DNA from: Neolewinella marina | GTDB taxonomy: Bacteria; Bacteroidota; Bacteroidia; Chitinophagales; Saprospiraceae | NCBI RefSeq assembly: GCF_002631205.1 | Contig: NZ_PDLO01000001.1 | Span: 744,001-808,000 of the forward strand | DNA length: 64,000 nucleotides | Direction of reading: 5' to 3' | Shown: positions 46,217-54,344 of the stretch, in pieces | How the letters are laid out: every line of letters starts with the position of its first letter | Numbering within the stretch: the stretch's first letter is position 1 | The notes under the pieces: generated by a model | Told to the model about the DNA's origin: nothing | The model's database searches: none | The model's input: the letters and a program-made list of their open reading frames with translations, nothing else | Made by a program: the position numbers and the translations under genes

Positions 46217-47212
46217 ATGACGCGCGACCAACTCGCCCGACGGATTGAGGAAGTTAGCCCCGCCGGTTTCGCGGCCCTGGCCCTGGACGTATTCCGTTAC
46301 CAGGCGGCCAACAACCAAATCTACGCCCAATACCTCGAATTGTTGCGGGTAGACCCGCGCACGGTAGGCCGGCGGACGGACATTCCCCACCTGCCCATTG
46401 CCCTGTTCAAGTCGCAGCAACTGCGCAGCGGCGACTGGCAGCCCGTGCGCACCTTCACCAGCAGCGGCACCACGGGGGCGGCCACCAGCCGCCACGACCT
46501 GCGCGACGCGGACTGGTACCGGCGGGGCGCGGCCCTCACCTTCGAGCGGCAGTACGGCCCCCTGGCCGGCCGGGCGGTGCTGGCCCTGCTGCCGGCTTAC
46601 CTGGAGCGCAGCGGCTCCAGCCTGGTATTTATGGCCCAGGATTTTATCGAGCGCAGTGGCCACCCCGATTCGGGCTTCTTCCTGGACGACCTGCCCGGCC
46701 TGGCCGACCGACTCGCCCGCCTCCGCGAACAGCGCATCCCTACCCTGCTGCTCGGCGTAAGCTTCGCCCTCCTGGAACTGGGGGAACGCTTCCCCCAACC
46801 CCTGGGCAACACCATCGTAATGGAAACCGGGGGTATGAAGGGCCGCCGCCGCGAGATGACCCGGCGGGAATTGCACGCTACCCTCTCAGCCGCCTTCTCC
46901 GTGCCCCACATCCACAGTGAATACGGCATGACGGAGCTGCTCTCCCAGGCCTACGCCCCCGCCGACGGCCGCTTCCACCCCGCCCCCACCCTTTCGGTCA
47001 CCCCCCGCGACATCACCGACCCCCTGGCACCCGCCCCCCGGGGCCGGACCGCCGCCCTGAACCTCACGGACCTGGCCAACCTCGACACGGTGAGCTTCAT
47101 CGCCAGCGACGACCTGGGGCGGGTGTTCGCCGACGACACCTTTGAGGTACTGGGCCGCCTGGACCACTCCGACGTACGCGGCTGCAACCTCCTGGTGGGT
47201 GCCCTTTCCTGA
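46217..47212 (+). CDS. LuxE-like acyl-protein/acyl-CoA synthetase family protein
   Basis: A 331-residue cytoplasmic protein of the LuxE/PaaK-like adenylate-forming group. It shows an N-terminal helical region, the nucleotide loop RTFTSSGTTGAATSRH, the adenylation motif HSEYGMTELLSQAY and a C-terminal GRTAALNLTDLANLDTVSFI ending in EVLGRLDHSDVRGCN. Members activate a carboxylate with ATP; a LuxC-type reductase is not present nearby, so bioluminescence is not implied. In Bacteroidota such genes often accompany surface-lipid or polysaccharide synthesis. I use the ATG at 46217; an upstream ATG at 46196 overlaps the divergent lipoprotein start. Confidence 0.82.
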   Translation: MTRDQLARRIEEVSPAGFAALALDVFRYQAANNQIYAQYLELLRVDPRTVGRRTDIPHLPIALFKSQQLRSGDWQPVRTFTSSGTTGAATSRHDLRDADWYRRGAALTFERQYGPLAGRAVLALLPAYLERSGSSLVFMAQDFIERSGHPDSGFFLDDLPGLADRLARLREQRIPTLLLGVSFALLELGERFPQPLGNTIVMETGGMKGRRREMTRRELHATLSAAFSVPHIHSEYGMTELLSQAYAPADGRFHPAPTLSVTPRDITDPLAPAPRGRTAALNLTDLANLDTVSFIASDDLGRVFADDTFEVLGRLDHSDVRGCNLLVGALS

Positions 47213-47305
47213 GCGGACCGGTTTCCGCTACCATTTTACTGGAACGTATCTTGTCGCCACGGGGGAGCCCTGGGTTACCCTCCTTATCCCCATTCGGTCA
47301 GCGGC

Positions 47306-48340
47306 ATGAGCAACAAGCGCAAAAAGCAGGTAACCATCTACGACTTGGCTACGGAGCTGAACGTGGCCCCCTCTACGGTCTCCCGGGCCCTGAAGGATCA
47401 CTACAGCATCGGCAAGGCCACCATCACCGCCGTGAAGGAGCTGGCCCGCAAGCGGGGGTACCGCACCAACATCCTGGCCAGCAGCCTGCGCACCCGGGAG
47501 TCCAATACCATCGGCGTGCTAGTGCCCTGGATCAACCGCCCCTTCATCTCCTCCCTGATTCACGGGGTGGAAGCCGCGGCCCGCGAATCGGGCTACAATG
47601 TGATCATCTCCCAGTCGCAGGACTCCTACGACCACGAAGTGGCCAACGCCAAGACGCTGTTCTCCAGCCGCATCCACGCCCTGGTGGTATCCCTGGCCAT
47701 GCAAACCACCGACTACGAACACCTCGAAGAGATCAGCAGCAGTGGTACCCCGGTCATCTTCGTGGACCGCGTACCCAGTACCCTGGATGGCCACCGGGTG
47801 GTGATCGACAACGTCCGTTCGGCCCGGCTGGCCACCCAGCACCTGATCGACCAGGGCTGCCGCCGCATCGCCCTGTTCAAGGGGGCCTCCCACCAGATCA
47901 TCTACCACGAGCGGGAATGCGGGTACCGGGAGGCCCTGCAAGCCAATGACCTCAGGGTAGACGACGAACTGATCCTTACCTCCGACCACCTCACACTCGA
48001 GGAAGGAAACCGCCTGGCCCGCCAGCTGCTGCAGTCGCCCCACCCCCCCGACGGCATCTTCAGCACCAACGACAACGCCGCGGTCGGAGCCATCAAATGC
48101 GCCCGCGAACTCGGGGTGGCCGTCCCGGAACAACTGGCCATCATCGGCTTCAACAACGACCCGGTCTGCGAAATCATCGACCCGCCCCTGTCCTCGGTCA
48201 CCCACCCCGCCGTGGAAATGGGCCGCATGGCCCTCCAACAGGCCCTGCGGGTCGCCAACGCGAAAATGCCGGTCACGGAACGGCGCATCGAACTCGAGAC
48301 CCAGCTCGTCCCCCGCGCCTCCTCCCTGCGCCGCCGCTGA
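47306..48340 (+). CDS. LacI-family transcriptional regulator
   Basis: A 344-residue repressor. The N-terminal helix-turn-helix (VTIYDLATELNVAPSTVSRA, 9-28) and hinge helix (RTNILASSLRTRES) are followed by a sugar-binding-protein-like domain (NTIGVLVPWINRPFISSLIH, FVDRVPSTLDGHRVVIDN, GIFSTNDNAAVGAIKCA, IIGFNNDPVCEIIDPPLSSV). It lies 133 bases before the GH10 xylanase gene in the same direction. A LacI-type operator-like sequence at 48377-48390 overlaps the xylanase promoter, so this protein probably represses that gene until a xylan- or uronate-derived sugar binds. Confidence 0.93.
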   Translation: MSNKRKKQVTIYDLATELNVAPSTVSRALKDHYSIGKATITAVKELARKRGYRTNILASSLRTRESNTIGVLVPWINRPFISSLIHGVEAAARESGYNVIISQSQDSYDHEVANAKTLFSSRIHALVVSLAMQTTDYEHLEEISSSGTPVIFVDRVPSTLDGHRVVIDNVRSARLATQHLIDQGCRRIALFKGASHQIIYHERECGYREALQANDLRVDDELILTSDHLTLEEGNRLARQLLQSPHPPDGIFSTNDNAAVGAIKCARELGVAVPEQLAIIGFNNDPVCEIIDPPLSSVTHPAVEMGRMALQQALRVANAKMPVTERRIELETQLVPRASSLRRR

Positions 48341-48376
48341 CCCCACCCTCCCAACCAACAGCCCATGGAAAACGGG

Positions 48377-48390
48377 CGCAATCGATTTCA
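48377..48390 (+). promoter_or_regulatory. Candidate LacI-family operator upstream of the GH10 gene
   Basis: CGCAATCGATTTCA fits the LacI-family pattern TGNNANCGNTNNCA at every fixed base but the first. It covers the -33 box (TTTC at 48386-48389) of the xylanase promoter, an ideal position for repression by the LacI protein encoded just upstream. Confidence 0.5.
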
Positions 48391-48417
48391 TAAGCTGGGC
48401 GGTAACCTGTACATTTA
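48386..48417 (+). promoter_or_regulatory. Promoter of the GH10 xylanase gene
   Basis: TTTC (48386-48389, one mismatch to TTTG), 20 bases, then TACATTTA (48410-48417, one mismatch to TAnnTTTG). The ATG is at 48474. Confidence 0.5.
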
Positions 48418-48473
48418 GCACCTTCGTTTGGCCACGGCCCGTTTTACACCTAACCCTACAACCTTGGAATTGC

Positions 48474-49643
48474 ATGAACGCCCCCTTCCTACCCTTTGCC
48501 TTGCTGGTCCTTCTCCTGTCGTTCGGATCGTGTGGTTCGGAAGGCGGCACCCCGCCCCCCCCGCCGGAGGGGGAGGACTTTCCGGTGGCGGAAACCAGCA
48601 TCGGCCGGGTGTTCGCGGATCACTTTTACGTGGGGGCGGCCGTCAACCGCACCCAGATTGCGGGAGAGGATACCGCGGGGCTGCAGTTGCTGGAACGGGA
48701 ATTCACTTCCATCACGCCCGAGAACGTCATGAAATGGGAGAGGATACAACCCGGGCCGGATTCGTTTGCGTGGGCGGCGGCCGACGGCTACGTTGACCTG
48801 GGCGAGCGGCTCGGCATGTGGACCATCGGACACACCCTGGTCTGGCACAGCCAACTGCCCGAGTACGTCAGCCAGACCACTAACCCCGGGCAGCTGCGCC
48901 GCTACCTGGAAGAACACATCCGCGCCGTTGCCGGCCGTTACGCCGGCCGCATCGATGGCTGGGACGTGGTCAACGAAGCCCTGAACGAAGACGGCAGCTA
49001 CCGCGAATCGGTCTTCTACCGGGTGCTGGGCGAGCAGTACCTGGTGGACGCTTTCCGCATCGCCGCCGAGGCCGCCCCGGATGCTGAACTCTACTACAAT
49101 GACTACAACCTCTATAACCCCCGCAAGCGACAAGGTGCCCTGCGCATCATCAAGCTGCTGCAGGACAACGGCGTGCGCATCGACGGGGTGGGCATGCAGG
49201 GCCACTACAGCCTGAAAGGGCCGCCGCTGGAGGAGGTCGAGGCCAGCATCGAGGCCTACGCCGCCACGGGGGTGAAGGTGATGATCACCGAACTTGACCT
49301 GACCACCCTGCCCAATCCCTGGGACCTGGAGGGTGCCGAGGTAAGCCAGAACTACGAGGGGGACCCCTCCATGGACCCCTACCCCGACGGCCTGCCGGAA
49401 GAGGAAGCCAACCGCCTGGCCGATCGCTACGCGGAGCTGTTCTCCCTCTTCCTCAAGCACGACGACGCCATCTCCCGGGTAACCTTCTGGGGCGTCAACG
49501 ACGCCCAGAGCTGGCTCAACAACTGGCCCATCCGCGGCCGTACCAACCACCCCCTCCTCTTCGATCGCGCCTCCCAACACAAGGCTGCCTACCAGCGGGT
49601 GCTTTCGCTGAAGGCGGAGCGGCAAATTTCCCCTCCCCGGTAA
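48474..49643 (+). CDS. GH10 endo-1,4-beta-xylanase, lipoprotein
   Basis: A 389-residue exported enzyme that cuts the xylan backbone. The lipobox is LSFGSC (Cys20), followed by a Gly/Pro linker. GH10 features: ENVMKWERIQP, GHTLVWHSQLPEYV, acid/base Glu168 in GWDVVNEAL, nucleophile Glu273 in VMITELDLTTLP, and RVTFWGVNDAQSWLNNWP near the end. Membrane anchoring suggests it acts at the surface or in the periplasm on imported fragments. It follows the LacI gene and precedes an SDR gene of hexuronate metabolism. There is no carbohydrate-binding module. Confidence 0.95.
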   Translation: MNAPFLPFALLVLLLSFGSCGSEGGTPPPPPEGEDFPVAETSIGRVFADHFYVGAAVNRTQIAGEDTAGLQLLEREFTSITPENVMKWERIQPGPDSFAWAAADGYVDLGERLGMWTIGHTLVWHSQLPEYVSQTTNPGQLRRYLEEHIRAVAGRYAGRIDGWDVVNEALNEDGSYRESVFYRVLGEQYLVDAFRIAAEAAPDAELYYNDYNLYNPRKRQGALRIIKLLQDNGVRIDGVGMQGHYSLKGPPLEEVEASIEAYAATGVKVMITELDLTTLPNPWDLEGAEVSQNYEGDPSMDPYPDGLPEEEANRLADRYAELFSLFLKHDDAISRVTFWGVNDAQSWLNNWPIRGRTNHPLLFDRASQHKAAYQRVLSLKAERQISPPR

Positions 49644-49702
49644 GCTTGCCACAGCTGCCCGGGTCAAAAGCATAACTACACCCACTTCAGAAAATACCCA
49701 CC

Positions 49703-50527
49703 ATGTCTACCCTTTTTGATCTTTCCGGCAAGCACGCCCTCCTCACCGGCGGCACCGGTGCCCTCGGAACCGCCATGGCGCGCGGACTGCTCGGCGCCGG
49801 CGCGCGGGTGGCCCTGCTGAGCCGCAATCCCGACAACCTCGCCAGCGCGGCGGCCGAATTGAGCCAGTCAGCGGGCGATGCGGAATCCGTCCTGTTGCTG
49901 CGCGGCGACGTGACCGACCGCCAGAGCCTGGAAGCCGCCCGGGAGGAACTCCGCCGGAAGTGGGGCAAACTCGACATTCTGGTCAACGCCGCCGGCGGCA
50001 ACCGCCCCGGGGCCACCATCGGGCCCGACCAGAGTTTCTTCGACTTGAACCTGGACGATTTCGCCGGGGTAAGCAAGCTCAACCTCGACGGCACCGTCAT
50101 TCCCAGCCTCATCTTCGGGGAGATGATTACCGAAGCCGACCGGGGCTGCATCGTGAATATCTCCAGCATGGCCGCCGACCGCGCCATCACCCGCGTGGTG
50201 GGGTACAGCGCCGCCAAGGCCGGCATCGACAACTTCACCAAGTGGCTGGCCGTGGAAATGGCCCGCAAGTACGACGGCCGCGTGCGGGTGAACGCCATCG
50301 CTCCAGGTTTCTTTATCGGTGAACAGAACCGCCGGCTCCTGCTCGAGGAAGACGGCTCCCTTACGCCCCGCGGCAAGACCATCATTGCCAGCACCCCCAT
50401 GAACCGCTTTGGGGAAGCCGAAGAACTCATGACCACCCTGGTCTACCTCTGCGCCGACGCCAGCAGCTTCGTGACCGGCATCGTGGTGCCCGTAGACGGT
50501 GGGTTCAGCGCCTTTTCCGGGGTGTAG
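49703..50527 (+). CDS. SDR oxidoreductase, probable D-mannonate oxidoreductase (fructuronate reductase)
   Basis: A 274-residue short-chain dehydrogenase. Cofactor motif LLTGGTGALGTAMA, then LDILVNAAGGNRPGATIGP, the catalytic set in NISSMAADRA and VGYSAAKAGIDNFTKWLAVE, then RVNAIAPGFFIGEQN, IIASTPMNRFG and VVPVDGGFSAFSGV. NAAGGN, APGFF...QN and TPMxRFG are marks of the subgroup that interconverts D-fructuronate and D-mannonate (YjmF type). Next to a xylanase this fits use of glucuronoxylan side chains. The isomerase and dehydratase of the pathway are not in the window. Confidence 0.8.
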   Translation: MSTLFDLSGKHALLTGGTGALGTAMARGLLGAGARVALLSRNPDNLASAAAELSQSAGDAESVLLLRGDVTDRQSLEAAREELRRKWGKLDILVNAAGGNRPGATIGPDQSFFDLNLDDFAGVSKLNLDGTVIPSLIFGEMITEADRGCIVNISSMAADRAITRVVGYSAAKAGIDNFTKWLAVEMARKYDGRVRVNAIAPGFFIGEQNRRLLLEEDGSLTPRGKTIIASTPMNRFGEAEELMTTLVYLCADASSFVTGIVVPVDGGFSAFSGV

Positions 50528-50592
50528 GCCTCCCGCCCCGGCCCCGCTGATTTCTGCCCCCTGCGGCGTTCAAAAAGTCGCCGGCCAATCCG

Positions 50593-50600
50593 TACCTTGC
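50593..50600 (+). promoter_or_regulatory. Candidate -7 element of pckA
   Basis: TACCTTGC, the same sequence as in front of the small membrane protein and SCP2 genes; a TTC lies 21 bases upstream. The ATG follows at 50627, leaving a short leader of about 20 bases. Confidence 0.5.
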
Positions 50601-50626
50601 AGTCCCCTAACTAAAGCATTGCGTTC

Positions 50627-52192
50627 ATGCAACACCACAATCTGCGCGAGAACCTGAAGGTCGCCGCCCTGGTAGAAGATACTATCACCCAGGGACAGGG
50701 CCACCTCAGCGACACCGGTGCCCTCATCATCAACACGGGCAAGTTCACCGGTCGCTCCCCCAAGGACCGCTTCATCGTCGAGGACGACATCACCCGCGAC
50801 ACCGTCGACTGGGGCAAGATCAACATCCCCATCGGCCAGGAGGCCTTCGACCAGCTGCTGGAGAAGACCCTCGACTACGCCCAGGGCCTCGACGCCGTGT
50901 ACGTACGCGACGCCTACGCCTGCGCCAGCCGCAAGTACCGCATCAACATCCGGGTGTACACCGAGTACCCCTGGCAGAATATGTTCGCCTACAATATGTT
51001 CCTGCGGCCCGACGACGAGCGCATCACCAACCTGATGACCGACGAGTGGACCATCTACGCCTTCCCCGGCGTGAAGGCCGACCCGGCCATCCACGGCACC
51101 CGCCAGGACAACTTCAGCATCATCAACTTCACCAAGAAGACCATCCTCATCGGAGGTACGGCCTACACCGGTGAAATCAAGAAGGGCATCTTCTCGGTGC
51201 TCAACTACGTACTGCCTACCCGCCGCGACGTGCTGAGCATGCACTGCTCGGCCAACGTAGGCGCCAAGGGAGACACCGCCCTCTTCTTCGGCCTGTCGGG
51301 CACCGGCAAGACCACCCTGAGCAACGACCCCGACCGCCGGCTCATCGGCGACGACGAGCACGGCTGGAGCCAGGCCAACGTCTTCAACCTCGAAGGCGGC
51401 TGCTACGCTAAGGTGATCGACCTGAGCGAGTCGAAGGAGCCTCAGATCTACCGGGCCATCAAGTTTGGTGCCCTGCTGGAAAACATCGTGCTGAAGGAAG
51501 ACGGCCACACCCCCGACTACGCCGACGACAGCATCACCCAGAATACCCGCGTGAGTTACCCGATCGACCACATCGAGAACATCATGTACAACAGCCGGGG
51601 AGACTTGCCCCGCAACATCTTCTTCCTCACCTGTGACGCATTCGGGGTACTGCCTCCCATCAGCAAGCTCACGCCCGAGCAGGCAATGTACCACTTCATC
51701 AGCGGCTACACCGCCAAGATCGCCGGAACGGAAACGGGCATCACCGAGCCCCAGCCCAACTTCTCGGCCTGCTTCGGTGCCCCCTTCATCCCCCTCCACC
51801 CCACCCACTACGCCGACATGCTGGGCAACAAGCTCAAGCAGGCCGACGAGGAAGGCGAGCCCATCAACGTATGGCTGGTCAACACCGGCTGGACCGGCGG
51901 CGGCTACGGAGAAGGTTCGCGCATCGAGCTGGCCTTCACCCGCGCCATGATCAAGGCCGCCCTGACCGGCGCCCTGGACGATGTGGACTACGTGACCGAC
52001 CCGGTTTTCGGGCTCAGCCGCCCCACCAGCTGCCCCGACGTACCCAACGCCATCCTGAACCCCCGGGATACCTGGCGCAACGAGCAGCAGTACGACGCAG
52101 CCGCGGAGAAGCTGGCGAAGCTGTTCCACGACAACTTCGCCAACTACGCCAAGCAGGCCGACAAGGCCATCGTGAACGCCGGCCCCGAATAG
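50627..52192 (+). CDS. pckA: Phosphoenolpyruvate carboxykinase (ATP)
   Basis: A 521-residue enzyme that turns oxaloacetate plus ATP into PEP and CO2 for gluconeogenesis. Marks of the ATP-dependent form: GRSPKDRFIV, LSMHCSANVG, the kinase loop FFGLSGTGKTTLS (about 220-232), GDDEHGWSQANVFNLEGG with the metal ligands, and NTGWTGGGYGEGSRI. Length and motifs are complete. It has its own promoter and ends before a convergent hairpin. Confidence 0.97.
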   Translation: MQHHNLRENLKVAALVEDTITQGQGHLSDTGALIINTGKFTGRSPKDRFIVEDDITRDTVDWGKINIPIGQEAFDQLLEKTLDYAQGLDAVYVRDAYACASRKYRINIRVYTEYPWQNMFAYNMFLRPDDERITNLMTDEWTIYAFPGVKADPAIHGTRQDNFSIINFTKKTILIGGTAYTGEIKKGIFSVLNYVLPTRRDVLSMHCSANVGAKGDTALFFGLSGTGKTTLSNDPDRRLIGDDEHGWSQANVFNLEGGCYAKVIDLSESKEPQIYRAIKFGALLENIVLKEDGHTPDYADDSITQNTRVSYPIDHIENIMYNSRGDLPRNIFFLTCDAFGVLPPISKLTPEQAMYHFISGYTAKIAGTETGITEPQPNFSACFGAPFIPLHPTHYADMLGNKLKQADEEGEPINVWLVNTGWTGGGYGEGSRIELAFTRAMIKAALTGALDDVDYVTDPVFGLSRPTSCPDVPNAILNPRDTWRNEQQYDAAAEKLAKLFHDNFANYAKQADKAIVNAGPE

Positions 52193-52225
52193 GGCCGGGG
52201 CTTCCCCAAATGACGTAATCGGGCT

Positions 52226-52260
52226 GGTGGCCGGGAGGGTTAATTACCGTTCCGGCCACC
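52226..52260. terminator. Palindromic hairpin between convergent pckA and acyltransferase genes
   Basis: GGTGGCCGG (52226-52234) and CCGGCCACC (52252-52260) are perfect nine-base arms around a partly paired loop. No T-run on either side, so it may act as a bidirectional, T-poor terminator. Confidence 0.6.
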
Positions 52261-52267
52261 GCTCATT

Positions 52268-53227
52268 TCAGGCGGGGCGATCCGAATCACCCACCCGCAG
52301 GGAGCGGTCGTATACCGGCGGGACAAAGGGACGGTGCTCCAGTTCCCGGACTACCTCGGGGGGCACTTCCCGCTTCCAGCGCCGGTGGCTCCACAGCCAG
52401 GGCACGGGGTCGCGCTGGATTTCCCGCTCCAGTTGGCGGGCGAAGGCTTCGGTGATGAAGCCCGGCGCCTCCTGGCGGGGGGTATCGGTCACCGGTAGCA
52501 GTTCCGCCACGTACTGGCCGCGGCCCTCCCGCCGCAGCGTCATGTAGTAGACGGGGCGGTCGTAGCGTACGGCATAGCGTTCCGGGCCCGCCATGAAACC
52601 GGTGGTGCGGCCCAAGAAGGTCGTCCAGTGCAACTTCTCCCAGCGGGCGTTGCTGGGCGCCTGATCGGCCACGAAGAAATCGACGGTGGGGGAAACTGGC
52701 GGGTGTTCGTAGAAGTCTTCCACTCCCTTCCGCGGCACCATCAGCACCCCGGCCCGCTGCCGGTTGGCGGTGACCAGGCGGTCCATGACGCGGTCCTTCA
52801 GCGGGGCGTAGATGGCCATCAGGGTAAAGCCACGCAGCTGGGAAGGAAAGGAGATGCCGGCCATTTCCCAGTTGCTGTAGTGGCCGCCGTAGGCGATGAA
52901 ACTCCGCCCCTGGGCCCGCAGGTGATCCACGGCTTCCGGATTGAGGATGCGGCACCGGCGCACCGCCGCCGCTTCGTCCAGGCTGAACAGCTTGATGCTC
53001 TCCGCGATCGTCTCGAAAAAGTATATATAATAGGCCTTGCCCAGGGCCAAGATCTCCGCTTCGCTGCGGTCCGGCAATGACCTGCGCAGGTTGTCCAGAA
53101 CCACTTCCTTGCGGTAGCCCACCCAGCGCCAGTTGAGGGCCGCCAGGGCCGATCCGATGCCGTAGAGCACCGACCAGGGCAGGTAGCTCAGGGGCAGCAG
53201 GATAAGGTAGTAGAGCAGGTAGGCCAA
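52268..53227 (-). CDS. LpxL/HtrB-type lipid A late acyltransferase
   Basis: A 319-residue inner-membrane acyltransferase with one N-terminal helix (LLYYLILLPLSYLPWSVLYG). The catalytic HxxxxE is in GGHYSNWEMAG, followed by KDRVMDRL, VDFFVADQAP and FMAGPERYAVRYDRPVYY. Members add secondary fatty acids to lipid A using acyl-ACP. The start lies 11 bases after the stop of a MerR-type gene, so the two are co-transcribed. Confidence 0.9.
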   Translation of the reverse strand: MAYLLYYLILLPLSYLPWSVLYGIGSALAALNWRWVGYRKEVVLDNLRRSLPDRSEAEILALGKAYYIYFFETIAESIKLFSLDEAAAVRRCRILNPEAVDHLRAQGRSFIAYGGHYSNWEMAGISFPSQLRGFTLMAIYAPLKDRVMDRLVTANRQRAGVLMVPRKGVEDFYEHPPVSPTVDFFVADQAPSNARWEKLHWTTFLGRTTGFMAGPERYAVRYDRPVYYMTLRREGRGQYVAELLPVTDTPRQEAPGFITEAFARQLEREIQRDPVPWLWSHRRWKREVPPEVVRELEHRPFVPPVYDRSLRVGDSDRPA

Positions 53228-53238
53228 GGAAACGGGGC

Positions 53239-53577
53239 TTAGGCCTTCTTCTGCAGTTCTTCCAGGCGGCGGCGCACCTTGAGCAGGCTGTCGATGACCT
53301 GCTGTTTGCCGTTGTCGGTTTTGCCCCCGGCGGCAATCTCCTTGCGGGCCCCGTCGAGGGTGAAGCCCCGCTCCCGTACCAGGTGGTACACCTCCCGCAG
53401 TTGCTGGATGTTTTCCTTGGTAAAGCGGCGGTCACCGCGGCTGTTCTTGTTCGGCTTGATGTGGCTGAACTCATTCTCCCAGAAGCGGATCAGGGAGGTA
53501 TTGACGTCGAGCTTTTTGGCTACCTCCCCAATCGAATAGTAGCGCTTCAGGTCGTCGTCGGAAGTATCGTTGGGCAT
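53239..53577 (-). CDS. MerR-family transcriptional regulator
   Basis: A 112-residue regulator with the MerR DNA-binding domain at the N-terminus: YYSIGEVAKKLDVNTSLIRF, WENEFSHIKPNKNSRGDRRF and the wing/second helix ENIQQLREVYHLVRERGFTL, then a short coiled coil (VIDSLLKVRRRLEELQKK). No effector domain or Cys ligand set, so the signal is unknown; stand-alone forms like this are common in Bacteroidota. I use the ATG at 53577 (MPNDTSDDD). Co-transcribed with the acyltransferase. Confidence 0.92.
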   Translation of the reverse strand: MPNDTSDDDLKRYYSIGEVAKKLDVNTSLIRFWENEFSHIKPNKNSRGDRRFTKENIQQLREVYHLVRERGFTLDGARKEIAAGGKTDNGKQQVIDSLLKVRRRLEELQKKA

Positions 53578-53660
53578 GGCGGGCAGGCTTGGTGATTGAG
53601 GGCCGAAAAGTACGACCTTTTGGGCGACCACGCTTCCCGCGACATTCCCTGGGGGCTTGC

Positions 53661-53668
53661 TACCTTCC
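53661..53668 (+). promoter_or_regulatory. Candidate -7 element four bases before the pxpB GTG
   Basis: TACCTTCC, then CACC, then the GTG at 53673. Same spacing as alaS and xerC. No -33 TTG at the usual distance. Confidence 0.4.
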
Positions 53669-53672
53669 CACC

Positions 53673-54344
53673 GTGCGACGCCCCCGCTTCATCCGCCCTT
53701 ACGGTTCCGCCGCCCTGCTGCTGGACTGGGAGCCCCTGATCGACGAGGGCATCAGCCGGAGCGTGCACGCCTACGCCGCCGCCATCGCCGCCCACCCCGC
53801 CGTGGTGGAATGCGTGCCCGGTTACGCTTCCCTGCTGGTGGAGTTCCGCCCCGACCGGAGTTCCGCCTACCAGTTGCGGGAGTATATCTACGCGGCCCGG
53901 GTGGCGCCATCCGAGCAGCTGTCCACCTACCATTCCGTGCCCGTCCGCTACGGCGGCAGTGCGGGGCCCGACCTCGAGGCGGTCGCCGCCGCTACGGGAC
54001 TGTCGGCCGAGGCAGTAATAGAACTACACGGCAGTCGCGACTACCTGGTCTACCTGCTGGGCTTTCGACCCGGTTTCGCCTTCCTCGGGCCCACCGACGA
54101 ACGGCTTGCGGTTGACCGGCGGGCCTCACCCCGCGCGCGGGTCCCGGCGGGGGCGGTGGGGCTGGCCAGCCGGCAAACGGGCATTTACCCCGGCGATTGC
54201 CCGGGCGGGTGGCAACTCATCGGGCAGTGCCCCCTGCCCCTGGTGGACGCGGAGGGGCGGCCCCGCTTCCGGGCCGGCGACCGGGTGCGCTTCTATTCCA
54301 TCGACGAGGCGGAGTTTATCCGCCTGAACCAGTTGAAAGCATGA
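53673..54344 (+). CDS. pxpB: 5-oxoprolinase subunit PxpB (KipI-like)
   Basis: A 223-residue subunit of the ATP-dependent 5-oxoprolinase, which opens pyroglutamate to glutamate. KipI-family features: FIRPYGSAALLLDWE, YVxxRPGF-type stretch LLGFRPGFAFLGPTDERL, RVPAGAVGLASRQTGIYP and GGWQLIGQCP. I set the start at the GTG 53673, which follows a promoter-like element by four bases and begins the conserved VRRPRFIRPYG. It overlaps pxpC by four bases (ATGA), so the two are translationally coupled. PxpA is not nearby. Confidence 0.9.
   Translation: MRRPRFIRPYGSAALLLDWEPLIDEGISRSVHAYAAAIAAHPAVVECVPGYASLLVEFRPDRSSAYQLREYIYAARVAPSEQLSTYHSVPVRYGGSAGPDLEAVAAATGLSAEAVIELHGSRDYLVYLLGFRPGFAFLGPTDERLAVDRRASPRARVPAGAVGLASRQTGIYPGDCPGGWQLIGQCPLPLVDAEGRPRFRAGDRVRFYSIDEAEFIRLNQLKA

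Noticed and set aside
46217-47212. Bioluminescence (lux) gene
   Set aside because: Only the LuxE-like fold is present; luxA, luxB, luxC and luxD are absent, and the family is broad.
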